Shown here piece after piece: positions 51,457 to 59,875 of a DNA stretch of 64,000 bases. Position 1 is the stretch's first letter. Every line of letters starts with the position of its first letter. The DNA is from Pontibacter rufus (GTDB lineage: Bacteria > Bacteroidota > Bacteroidia > Cytophagales > Hymenobacteraceae). The stretch lies in assembly GCF_015694705.1 (NCBI RefSeq), contig NZ_JADQDR010000007.1, positions 186,001 to 250,000 on the forward strand, written 5' to 3'. The notes beneath the pieces were generated by a model. The model was not told the DNA's origin. It worked only from the letters and a program-made list of their open reading frames with translations, and made no database searches. The translations under genes were made by a program, and so were the position numbers.

Positions 51457-51496
51457 CTCGCGGCGTCTTTCAGACCCGCGAGTGTCTGGAAGACGC
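51457..51496. repeat. Interleaved inverted repeat (pseudoknot-like)
   Basis: CTCGCGG (51457-51463) pairs with CCGCGAG (51476-51482), and GCGTCTTTCAGAC (51463-51475) pairs with GTCTGGAAGACGC (51484-51496) with one mismatch. The order A-B-A'-B' would fold as a pseudoknot in RNA. It lies between umuC and the radical SAM gene. Confidence 0.7.
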
Positions 51497-51583
51497 AATC
51501 ACCTTGTTAGCTATGCAACCGCTTACATGCCTACAGACACAAAAAAAACAATCCTCATCCCGAAACCCACAACAAATAAAACT

Positions 51584-52645
51584 ATGAAACCGGAAGAATA
51601 TCTGAAAGGACGCGGCGCACAGTATAATCCTGCTAATCCTTACCTGAAACAGGAATATGTGGCCGGCCACATCGAAGGGCTGGATGAACCGATGATCTCG
51701 AACTCCAGGACGGAATTCTTTATAGAAAACCCGAAGAAAATCGTGAACAGGGTAGAAAGTCCTGATATCGGCCTTTCCTACTCTTTGAACCCTTACCAGG
51801 GCTGCGAACACGGCTGCATTTACTGCTATGCCCGCAACACGCACCAGTACTGGGGCTATGGCGCCGGGCTCGATTTTGAACGGAAGATTATCATCAAAGA
51901 AAATGCGCCCGAGGTACTGGCCCGGCAACTGGAGAACAAGAACTGGAAAGTAATGCCCATTATGCTGGCCGGCAACACCGACTGCTACCAGCCCATCGAG
52001 GCAAAAAAGAAGCTGACGCGCCGCATCCTGGAAGTGCTGCTGCAATACCGCCATCCGGTAAGCCTTATCACCAAAAACGCGCTTATACTCCGGGACATGG
52101 ATCTTTTGCAGGAACTCAACAAACTGGATTTGGTGCACGTGAATATCAGCATTACAACCTTGGACGAAAAGCTTCGGCAAAAACTGGAACCACGCACTGC
52201 TTCCGGCGCCAAACGGCTGGAGGTGGTGCGGCAACTGGCAGCAGCAGGGCTGGATGTGAACGTGATGGTAGCGCCCGTTATACCCGGCCTGAATGATTCC
52301 GAGATTCCGCAGATTATTAAGAAGGCGGCAGAAGCAGGCGCCTGCAACGCAGCTTATACTATTGTGCGGCTAAACGGCAGCATCGGCCCCATTTTTGAAG
52401 ACTGGATCCGGCAGGCTTTTCCGGATAAGGCAGACAAGGTGCTCCACCAGATTGCCGATTGCCACGGCGGCCAGCTCAACGACAGCCGCTTCGGCACGCG
52501 CATATCCGGCGAGGGCAAGTTTGCCGAAGCGATTGCCAACCTGTTTAAAATGAGCAAGCAGAAGTATATGGCAGGCCGCAGCCACCGCCCCTACGACTAT
52601 AGCCACTTCTGCACCCGCAGCGGCAAGCAACTGGGGCTGTTCTGA
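51584..52645 (+). CDS. PA0069-family radical SAM protein
   Basis: The product has 353 residues from ATG 51584; the open frame extends 52 codons upstream through the palindromic repeat and is not likely to be translated. The cluster motif CEHGCIYC (CxxxCxxC) follows SLNPYQG. The PA0069 family block SFGTR-like RFGTRISGEG and the C-terminal HRPYDYSHF are recognisable. The function of the family is not known. Confidence 0.93.
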   Translation: MKPEEYLKGRGAQYNPANPYLKQEYVAGHIEGLDEPMISNSRTEFFIENPKKIVNRVESPDIGLSYSLNPYQGCEHGCIYCYARNTHQYWGYGAGLDFERKIIIKENAPEVLARQLENKNWKVMPIMLAGNTDCYQPIEAKKKLTRRILEVLLQYRHPVSLITKNALILRDMDLLQELNKLDLVHVNISITTLDEKLRQKLEPRTASGAKRLEVVRQLAAAGLDVNVMVAPVIPGLNDSEIPQIIKKAAEAGACNAAYTIVRLNGSIGPIFEDWIRQAFPDKADKVLHQIADCHGGQLNDSRFGTRISGEGKFAEAIANLFKMSKQKYMAGRSHRPYDYSHFCTRSGKQLGLF

Positions 52646-52854
52646 AGTATAAAAACAGTCATACTTATCTCACTGCTGCCGGTTTCTTCTACCTTTATAG
52701 ATAACAAAAATAACCGTCTTTGAAATATTTGGCAGGCTTAGCGTCTTAAATCGCTCCTGCAACACAAAAACAAGCTGCCAAAACAGGTACTGCAGATAAA
52801 CAGCCGTAAGTATAGATTCAGCATAAGCATAAAACAACAAGTATAAATAAACCC

Positions 52855-53733
52855 ATGTATCTCCTCAAACCGACCATCACTGTTTTTGCATTGCTGTGCC
52901 TTTGCAGCTGCCGGCAGCAACAGGAAAACAACATTGACACACCTGCAACGGCGCAAAACGAAGCAGCGCCGGCACAGCTTCGATTCGACATCAAAACAGT
53001 GCAGCGTACTTCCGGCGACTGCGGCCCCGATAGCAGCACCTGCGCCAAAGTAAATATTACTTACCCGGTGGCGGTGGCTGGCCCCAACAACCTGAAGCAA
53101 AGTATAAACCGCTATGTAGAGCATCGGCTGCAAAGTATGAAACTCGACTTTAACCCCGATGCGGATACAACGTCAACAGGCAATGCCGCCTCAGATTTAG
53201 CAGATTTTTTCCTGAAACAGCGGCAGCATTTTGTGGAAGACATGGAAACAATGCCCGATATGCCAGCGGCTATGGCCGGGTGGGCGCTGCAGGTAAATGG
53301 CAATCCCATTTATACTTCGCCGGGCGTAACGTCGCTTCGCTTCGAAATTTTTTACAATACAGGCGGTGCGCACCCCAACGCCTATAATGTTTTCCAGAGT
53401 TTTGACAGCACGGGCCGGCAACTCACGCTGCCGCAAATGGTAACAGATACGGCACGGCTGAAAGCGCTGACCGAAAAAGAATTCCGGGAAGTACGTAATA
53501 TCGCCGGTGATAAACTGCTGGTAGAAGCAGGGTTGTTTGTTTCGGACAACCAGTTGCCGCTGCCTCAAAATGCAGCGCTTACCAGACAAGGCTTGCTGCT
53601 CTATTACAACCCATATGAAATCGGCCCCTGGGCATTTGGCGACACGGAACTGTTGCTGCCATACGCGCAATTACAAGACCTGCTACAACCAGCTTATCGC
53701 CAAAAAACAGCACAGGGCAGGCAAATTGAGTAA
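52855..53733 (+). CDS. DUF3298/DUF4163 (RsiV-like) lipoprotein
   Basis: The product has 292 residues with lipobox LCSC after a short hydrophobic segment (TITVFALLCLC). A DUF4163-type N-terminal half (VNITYPVAVAG) is followed by the DUF3298 domain with FEIFYNTGGAHPNAYNVFQSFDSTGRQLTL and LLLYYNPYEIGPWAFGDTELLLPYAQLQDLL. Homologous folds in RsiV bind lysozyme, but this protein is not an anti-sigma factor by context. Its role is unknown. Confidence 0.9.
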   Translation: MYLLKPTITVFALLCLCSCRQQQENNIDTPATAQNEAAPAQLRFDIKTVQRTSGDCGPDSSTCAKVNITYPVAVAGPNNLKQSINRYVEHRLQSMKLDFNPDADTTSTGNAASDLADFFLKQRQHFVEDMETMPDMPAAMAGWALQVNGNPIYTSPGVTSLRFEIFYNTGGAHPNAYNVFQSFDSTGRQLTLPQMVTDTARLKALTEKEFREVRNIAGDKLLVEAGLFVSDNQLPLPQNAALTRQGLLLYYNPYEIGPWAFGDTELLLPYAQLQDLLQPAYRQKTAQGRQIE

Positions 53734-53797
53734 CATTTTGCTGCAACTTAGCACCGGCTTTGTAGTATGATTGCTATACACCCCAAAAGCAAACCTT

Positions 53798-54589
53798 ATG
53801 GAATCCGGAGAAGACGTTGTAGTGAATAGTTGGGTAGAATTACAGGCTGCTCTTTTCGACCATAGCTGGGAAAGTAAAATAGAGCGGTTTCGGTCGAATT
53901 ATGTATACCGTGGCAACTGGAACAAAGAATTTGACCTGAGCACCAGCATCATGCGCATCGGCAGCAGGTACGAGGAATTGGAGCAGCACCTGCTGCGCAA
54001 CTTCCGCAAGTATGCCCATAGCAACGCCTCGCCCGGCGACTCTATCTGGAACTGGCTCGCCGTAGCCCAGCATCATGGCTTGCCTACCCGCCTCCTCGAC
54101 TGGACGTATTCGCCGCTGGTAGCGCTGCACTTTGCCACCCAGGACCTGACCAAGTATGATGAAGATGGCGCGGTGTGGTGCGTAAACTATGTAAGGACGA
54201 GCGACTATTTACCGGTCCCGCTGAAGAAAGCGCTGAAAGAAGAGGGCTCTAACGTGTTTACGCCGGAAATGCTGGAGCCCGTGGCCCCATCCTTAAGGGC
54301 CCTTAAGAGTTTTCAGGAACAGGAATTCGTGGTATTCCTGGAGCCGCCTTCGCTGGATGCCCGCATCACGCATCAGTATGCACTGTTCTCAATGATGTCG
54401 GATGTGAAGGCTGAACTGAGCCAATGGCTACAGCAACACCCCGAGCTATACTTCCGGATAATTATTCCGGCCAGCCTGAAATGGGAAGTACGTGATAAAC
54501 TCGACCAGTCGAACATAACGGAGCGGGTGCTTTTTCCGGGCCTGCAGGGTTTAAGCCAATGGCTGAAGCGGCACTATACCCACAAATAA
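53798..54589 (+). CDS. FRG domain protein
   Basis: The product has 263 residues from the ATG at 53798. FRG signature: YVYRGNWNKEFDLSTSIMR and the core WLAVAQHHGLPTRLLDWTYSPLVALHFAT. Named after the FxRG-like motif, the domain is found in phage- and defence-related proteins and is of unproven activity; a nucleotide-transfer enzyme role is suggested by some. It is a single gene in backbone composition. Confidence 0.9.
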   Translation: MESGEDVVVNSWVELQAALFDHSWESKIERFRSNYVYRGNWNKEFDLSTSIMRIGSRYEELEQHLLRNFRKYAHSNASPGDSIWNWLAVAQHHGLPTRLLDWTYSPLVALHFATQDLTKYDEDGAVWCVNYVRTSDYLPVPLKKALKEEGSNVFTPEMLEPVAPSLRALKSFQEQEFVVFLEPPSLDARITHQYALFSMMSDVKAELSQWLQQHPELYFRIIIPASLKWEVRDKLDQSNITERVLFPGLQGLSQWLKRHYTHK

Positions 54590-54692
54590 GCCGGGCAGCT
54601 GTTAAACTTTACTAAAATTTGGAACCACTATCCCACATTTGTCGGGGAAAGCTCTTATATTCAGCAATTCAACTACGCTTATACTTTGTACA

Positions 54693-55802
54693 ATGACATT
54701 GCGCCGACTGCTTACCGATAATGCCCTGTTTCGTTTACCCGTTTTAAAACACCAAAACACGCTTCATCTTAAAACTTATACTTCTAAAGCGGCGGCTGTC
54801 CTTTGCATCCTGTTGTTAACAGGCGCCTGCACCCAGGAAAAGGAAATAAAATCGGGTGCGGTGGCAACCACTCCCAAAGAAATTTCTGTAGCAGATACCG
54901 CGGCCCCTGTAGCCGCAGTCCCCACTGATACAGCAACTACTCCCGTTACGCTTGTAGCCGAAAAGCCGGAACCGACAGCTGCCAGCACGGTAGATTATCC
55001 GGGGCCGCAACCTTTGCCTGGCGCCATATTGCCGGGCAAGCGCATAGTTGCTTTTTATGGCAATCCGCTTTCTAAACGCATGGGCATACTTGGCGAACTG
55101 CCACCTGAGCAAATGCTGGCAAAGCTGGATGAAGAAGTGGCCGTCTGGGAGAAAGCCGACTCGCTGACGCCGGTGCAGCCTGCCCTGCACGTGATTGTGG
55201 TTACCGCACAGGGGCAGCCCGGCAGAGGGAGCAAATACCGGCTGCGCATGAGCGATAAGATGATTGATGGCGTGCTGGAAACAGCCAAAAAGCGCGATGC
55301 TATTGTGTTTCTGGATTTACAGGTAGGCCAGAGCACCTTGCAGGAAGAACTGCCGCCCTTGGCCAAATACCTGAAACTGCCGCAGGTACATTTAGGTATC
55401 GACCCGGAGTTCTCCATGAAAAACGGCGGCGTACCGGGCCGTAAAATCGGCACGTACGATGCTGCGGATATTAACTATGCCACACAGTTTCTGGCCGATC
55501 TGGTAAACGAAAACAACCTGCCACCCAAGCTGTTGATTGTGCACCGCTTTACGCAGCGCATGGTTACGAATTACCAGGACATCAAATTGCGCCCCGAAGT
55601 GCAGGTGGTGATGCACATGGACGGCTGGGGCCACCATACCCTGAAGCGCGACACGTACCGCCGATACATCCAGAAAGAGCCGGTACAGTTTACGGGCTTT
55701 AAACTTTTCTATAAAAATGATCTGAAAAAGAGCAATAGACTGATGACGCCTGAAGAGATTTTAGCACTCAATCCCAAGCCGTTGTATATACAGTATCAGT
55801 AG
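54693..55802 (+). CDS. Hypothetical lipoprotein, conserved barrel-like C-terminal domain
   Basis: The product has 369 residues from ATG 54693. A hydrophobic segment ends in LLTGAC, preceded by an unusually long N-terminal region of about 33 residues. A Thr/Ala/Pro linker follows (about 55-105). The folded part starts RIVAFYGNPLSKRMGILGELPPEQMLAKL and includes DAIVFLDLQVGQSTLQEELPPLAKYLKLPQVHLGIDPEFSM. It looks like a TIM-barrel protein also found in actinobacteria; the function is unknown. Confidence 0.83.
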   Translation: MTLRRLLTDNALFRLPVLKHQNTLHLKTYTSKAAAVLCILLLTGACTQEKEIKSGAVATTPKEISVADTAAPVAAVPTDTATTPVTLVAEKPEPTAASTVDYPGPQPLPGAILPGKRIVAFYGNPLSKRMGILGELPPEQMLAKLDEEVAVWEKADSLTPVQPALHVIVVTAQGQPGRGSKYRLRMSDKMIDGVLETAKKRDAIVFLDLQVGQSTLQEELPPLAKYLKLPQVHLGIDPEFSMKNGGVPGRKIGTYDAADINYATQFLADLVNENNLPPKLLIVHRFTQRMVTNYQDIKLRPEVQVVMHMDGWGHHTLKRDTYRRYIQKEPVQFTGFKLFYKNDLKKSNRLMTPEEILALNPKPLYIQYQ

Positions 55803-55913
55803 ACTTCTATCAAATCATCTGAGAATCTGACGCAGGTATAATTAATATATATAATATTTTTATTTCTATATTATGTATACTAATTTTGTGGAGAACAAAT
55901 AATTGTACTTCAC

Positions 55914-56492
55914 ATGATTAAAAAGCTTACGCCCTTTATTTTCCTGTTTTTCGCCTTTCAGGCGATGGGGCAAACTAAAGTTGAGTGGCAGGAAGGCCGA
56001 AAGCTAGCTGCAAGCGACTTTACCGGGCAAGCCCCGGAAACGCATAGTTCGCAAAGCTATTACCTGGCCGCAAACCTTGAGTTTGGCTACGCTATGAGCA
56101 ACTATGAATTTATGCTCACCAAGAATTTCAACAAGAATGTAACTGTGTATTTCAATCCTGCTGCTTCGTGGCTTCAGGAAGGGGAAGACACAGAAAACCT
56201 GCTGAAGTATGCTCAGATGGACTTTGACCTGATGGAACTCTACGCCCGTAAGCTCAGAAAACGTGTATACGAAGCAAAGGGAACGTTCTCAAATTACAAC
56301 TTCTTCCAGCAGGCACAGGAAGAGATACAAGCTGAAATGGCAAAACGGCAGTCAGACATGTATGCCTCTACTTCATTTGATAAAGATAAAATGGAGGCCT
56401 ATCATCAACAAATTCTAACAGAGATAGCAGCGCTGCCAGACTTTTGTAAAGCATGCAAACCTGCCAGAAAGAAGAAGGACAAAGTGAAGTAA
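55914..56492 (+). CDS. Hypothetical secreted protein (DUF922-like pattern)
   Basis: The product has 192 residues with a signal peptide (LTPFIFLFFAFQAMGQ). VEWQEGRKLAASDFTGQAPETHSSQSYYL recalls the start of DUF922 proteins, but no HExxH-type motif is visible. The C-terminus is Lys-rich (PARKKKDKVK). It is followed by a strong terminator. AT-richer upstream region (55840-55910). Confidence 0.72.
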   Translation: MIKKLTPFIFLFFAFQAMGQTKVEWQEGRKLAASDFTGQAPETHSSQSYYLAANLEFGYAMSNYEFMLTKNFNKNVTVYFNPAASWLQEGEDTENLLKYAQMDFDLMELYARKLRKRVYEAKGTFSNYNFFQQAQEEIQAEMAKRQSDMYASTSFDKDKMEAYHQQILTEIAALPDFCKACKPARKKKDKVK

Positions 56493-56597
56493 TCGGTTGC
56501 TATATAGGGCATGACACCCTTTTAATTAACATACACGTTTAGCCGTAAACAACCAACAAACACCTGGCTAAAAACGGGTTTTAACCGTACAAGGCAG

Positions 56598-56628
56598 CAG
56601 CCGCTTGACAAGCGGCTGTTTTTTATTT
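56598..56628 (+). terminator. Rho-independent terminator
   Basis: CAGCCGCTT-GAC-AAGCGGCTG followed by TTTTTTATTT, about 105 bp after the preceding gene. Confidence 0.9.
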
Positions 56629-56659
56629 ATACTTAGCTTTCCGATAAACCAAGCACAAT

Positions 56660-57826
56660 ATGCCTAAAATTCTGATTGTAGATGATGAGCGTGCCATCCG
56701 CAGCACCCTCAAAGAAATACTGGAGTTTGAAGATTACAACGTAGACGAAGCCGAAGACGGAGAAAAGGCGCTCCAACTGATGGGCAAAGCCAAATATGAT
56801 GTGGTGCTTTGCGACATTAAAATGCCGGGTATGGATGGCATTGAGGTGCTGGAGAAAGCAATGGAACTCACCCCTGACACGCCTTTTATCATGATATCGG
56901 CCCATGGCACCATCGACACCGCGGTGGAAGCTACCAAAAAAGGAGCCTATGATTTTCTGCAGAAGCCGCCGGATCTCAACCGCCTGCTGGTATCGGTGCG
57001 CAACGCCCTCGACAAATCGAGCCTGGTGACGGAGACAAAAATTCTGAAAAAGAAGATCTCCAAAACGTACGAGATGGTAGGCGCCTCACCGGCACTGATG
57101 CGCGTAAAACAAGCCATCGAAAAAGTAGCTCCCACCGATGCCCGCGTCCTGATAACGGGCCCGAATGGTTCCGGCAAGGAGTTGGTAGCGCGCGCCCTGC
57201 ACGAGCACAGCAACCGCAGCAATGGCCCCCTGATAGAAGTAAACTGCGCCGCCATTCCGAGTGAGCTGATAGAGAGTGAACTGTTTGGCCACGAAAAAGG
57301 CTCTTTTACCTCGGCAGTAAAGCAGCGCATTGGCAAATTTGAACAGGCTACCGGCGGCACTTTGTTTCTGGATGAAGTAGGCGATATGAGTTTGTCGGCA
57401 CAGGCCAAGGTGCTGCGGGCGCTGCAGGAACACAAAATTACCCGCGTGGGTGGCGATAAAGATATTCAGGTGGACGTGCGTGTGGTAGCAGCCACCAACA
57501 AAAACCTGCTGGATGAGATAGAAGCAAAAAATTTCCGCGAGGATTTGTACCACCGCCTGGGCGTTATCCTGATACATGTGCCCCCCCTGAACGAGCGCCG
57601 CGAGGACATACCGGATCTGGTGCAAAAGTTCCTGAACGACATTGCCAACGACTACGGCAACAAACCAAAAACCATGCTGCCCGACGCCCTCGAATACCTG
57701 CAGCAACTGGACTGGCGCGGCAATGTGCGCGAGCTGCGCAATGTGGTGGAACGCCTCGTGATTATGAGTGGCCCCGAGATCAGCCTTGAAGACGCAAAGG
57801 CTTATGCCCGGCCTATTGCCTCATAA
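56660..57826 (+). CDS. Sigma-54-type response regulator lacking a DNA-binding domain
   Basis: The product has 388 residues. Receiver domain with DDERA and phospho-Asp in VVLCDIKMPGMDG; AAA+ domain with Walker A GPNGSGKE and Walker B GGTLFLDEVGD. The loop that contacts sigma-54 is GSFTSA rather than GAFTGA. The protein stops after the AAA+ lid (ISLEDAKAYARPIAS), and has no FIS-type helix-turn-helix. It resembles the short NtrX-like regulators of Bacteroidota. How it acts is unclear. Confidence 0.94.
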   Translation: MPKILIVDDERAIRSTLKEILEFEDYNVDEAEDGEKALQLMGKAKYDVVLCDIKMPGMDGIEVLEKAMELTPDTPFIMISAHGTIDTAVEATKKGAYDFLQKPPDLNRLLVSVRNALDKSSLVTETKILKKKISKTYEMVGASPALMRVKQAIEKVAPTDARVLITGPNGSGKELVARALHEHSNRSNGPLIEVNCAAIPSELIESELFGHEKGSFTSAVKQRIGKFEQATGGTLFLDEVGDMSLSAQAKVLRALQEHKITRVGGDKDIQVDVRVVAATNKNLLDEIEAKNFREDLYHRLGVILIHVPPLNERREDIPDLVQKFLNDIANDYGNKPKTMLPDALEYLQQLDWRGNVRELRNVVERLVIMSGPEISLEDAKAYARPIAS

Positions 57827-57882
57827 CTATAGGGTGCCCTCCGCAATTCAGCCACACAGTTTTATACTTTGTGTGATATCAG

Positions 57883-57946
57883 CAAAGTCTTATACTTAAA
57901 AGAGCAGCTGCCAAGGGGCAGCTGCTCTTTTAAGTATAAGACTTTG
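57883..57946. terminator. Very long bidirectional hairpin
   Basis: The 30-bp arm 57883-57912 is exactly complementary to 57917-57946 with a 4-nt loop. The arms contain AAAAGAGCAGCTGCC and a copy of CTTATACTTA. It separates the convergent response regulator and isomerase genes. Confidence 0.85.
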
Positions 57947-57973
57947 CCTACTGAAGGAGCATACAGCAATGGA

Positions 57974-58933
57974 TTAGCTAATCAGCGTTTTTTTAATATA
58001 ATCATAGCTCTGGCTTATACTTTGGTAAGGATCCATGCCTTCGGCAAAGTTCTCCTGCTCTACAAAAATCCTTTCAAGGCCCGCTGTTTTTGCCTGATCA
58101 AAAATTTGTTTATAGTTGATGCTGCCGCTGCCGATTTCGATGTTCAGATCCTGGTTGTTTTTATCCATGTCTTTCACATGCCACAACGGGAAGCGACCCG
58201 GATACTGCTCAAACATATCAACAGGCTGTTTCCCGGCTCTCACCATCCAGAACAGGTCGGCTTCAAACTTCACCAGGTCAGGATTAGTTTCAGTTAAGAG
58301 AATTTCGTATCCGGTGGTATCGCCCTGCGGCAGAAATTCAAAATTGTGGTTGTGGTAAGCTAACTGCAAGCCAGCCTTTTTGCATATTTCGCCAGCCATG
58401 TTCATCCGTTCAGCCAAAGTTTTGTAAGCATCGGCAGAACTGCGGATAGCTTCTCCGAGGTGTGGAATTGTCAGGTATTTTTGCCCCACTGCTACGGCCG
58501 CCGCTATGTTTGTTTGCAGCTCATCCTCATTGCTTTTTCCCAGATAACCCTCCAGCCCGTAGTGCCCACTCGACGATATCAGGCCATTTTCGTCCAGCAG
58601 CGCTTTAAAAGCTTTTGGCTCAAGGCCCCAGAACCCGTTCTCTTTTGAGTAGCCGTAGGTTTCCACATCGTTGTAGCCGGCTTTGGCAACCTTGGCTATC
58701 ACCCCTTTTACATCAGCCGGCAGCTGCTCGCGCAAAGTATAAAGCTGTAGCCCTACCGCACTGATAGCAGCTTTTTCAGCTGTGGCGGTGTTGCCTGCAG
58801 CAGGTTCATCTCCTGTAGCAGTCGTTTCAGCAGCAGACTTGTTCTCTTGATTACATGAAACCATGGCGGGCGCCAGCATAAAACCTGCTGACAGCATGCC
58901 CAGTTGTTGAAGGAAAGTACGTCTTTTGTTCAT
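57974..58933 (-). CDS. Sugar phosphate isomerase/epimerase-type lipoprotein/Tat protein
   Basis: The product has 319 residues. N-terminus KRRTFLQQLGMLSAGFMLAPAMVSC combines an RR-type export signal with a lipobox Cys. The mature part is a xylose-isomerase-like TIM barrel: VGLQLYTLREQL, GYNDVETYGYS, LAYHNHNFEF (metal His), KFEADLFWMVRAG, FPLWHVKDMD and FVEQENF. It is probably periplasmic and acts on a sugar derivative, with the neighbouring genes pointing to 3-keto sugars. Confidence 0.9.
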   Translation of the reverse strand: MNKRRTFLQQLGMLSAGFMLAPAMVSCNQENKSAAETTATGDEPAAGNTATAEKAAISAVGLQLYTLREQLPADVKGVIAKVAKAGYNDVETYGYSKENGFWGLEPKAFKALLDENGLISSSGHYGLEGYLGKSNEDELQTNIAAAVAVGQKYLTIPHLGEAIRSSADAYKTLAERMNMAGEICKKAGLQLAYHNHNFEFLPQGDTTGYEILLTETNPDLVKFEADLFWMVRAGKQPVDMFEQYPGRFPLWHVKDMDKNNQDLNIEIGSGSINYKQIFDQAKTAGLERIFVEQENFAEGMDPYQSISQSYDYIKKTLIS

Positions 58934-58980
58934 TGTTCTGAAGTAGAAGTATAAATGTGAATTATCTGTTTTAAACTTGC

Positions 58981-59859
58981 TTAAACATCACATATGCTGA
59001 TGGCCTGCTTCAGTGAAGCGAGCTTGTCGGGTTGCGCAGGAATAAACTCCTGTGCTACAAATCCTTTAAAGCCTGTTTCTTTAATGGCCCGCATAATGGC
59101 AGGATAATACAACTCCTGGGTTTCATCAATCTCGTGGCGTCCCGGTACGCCGGCTGTGTGGTAATGGGCAATATACGGATAACTGCCCTGGATTGTGCGG
59201 ATAACATCGCCTTCATCTATCTGCATGTGGTAGATGTCGTAGAGGAGCCTGAAATTTTCGGAGCCGGTTCTCTTGGCCAGTTCTACGCCCCAGGCTGTGT
59301 GGTTGCATTGGTAATCCTGGTGATCTATTTTGCTGTTGAGCAGTTCCATTACCAGCACCACTCCGTGTTTTTCAGCCAGAGGCAGCACCTGCCGCAAACC
59401 CTCCATGCAATTCTTCAGGCCGGTTTCATCGTCCATGCCATTGCGGTTGCCACTAAAGCAGATCAGATTCTTATAGCCGGCCTTGCTCACCAGCGGAATC
59501 ATATCCGTATAGCTCTTCACCAGCTGACGATGGTACTGCCTGTCGTTCCAGCCTTCTGTCAGGCTGATTTCGGCGCCATTGCACATAGAAGACTGAAGCC
59601 CGTACTTCTGCAGTACGGGCCAGTCATGAGGGCCAACCAAATCAATACCTTTGATGCCCATCTGTTTTGCAGTGGCACAAAGCGCCTCCACCGTCATATC
59701 GCTGAAACACCAGCGGCAAACGGCATGGTTGATGTTTCCCTGCAATCTGGTAACGGCTGCGGCACCGGCCGGTAAAGGATCTATCATACCTGAAACAGTT
59801 ATGGCAGCAGTACCTGCCGGTACATTTTTAAGAGCCGTTCTTCGATCCGGCTCCGGCAT
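58981..59859 (-). CDS. Hydroxypyruvate isomerase-like TIM-barrel protein
   Basis: The product has 292 residues. A degenerate RR-type signal starts the protein (MPEPDRRTALKNVPAGTAAI). The barrel has NHAVCRWCF, IDLVGPHDWPVL, ELLNSKIDHQDYQC, LLYDIYHMQIDEGDVI, HYHTAGVPGRHEIDETQELYY and FVAQEFIP with conserved metal and substrate residues of the Hyi group. It lies 47 bp downstream of the next TIM-barrel gene on the same strand. Confidence 0.9.
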   Translation of the reverse strand: MPEPDRRTALKNVPAGTAAITVSGMIDPLPAGAAAVTRLQGNINHAVCRWCFSDMTVEALCATAKQMGIKGIDLVGPHDWPVLQKYGLQSSMCNGAEISLTEGWNDRQYHRQLVKSYTDMIPLVSKAGYKNLICFSGNRNGMDDETGLKNCMEGLRQVLPLAEKHGVVLVMELLNSKIDHQDYQCNHTAWGVELAKRTGSENFRLLYDIYHMQIDEGDVIRTIQGSYPYIAHYHTAGVPGRHEIDETQELYYPAIMRAIKETGFKGFVAQEFIPAQPDKLASLKQAISICDV

Positions 59860-59875
59860 TATAAAAAGCTTGGTG

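Noticed and set aside
51428-51583. N-terminal extension of the radical SAM protein
   Set aside because: The 52 extra codons run through the interleaved repeat, and family similarity begins at the Met at 51584.
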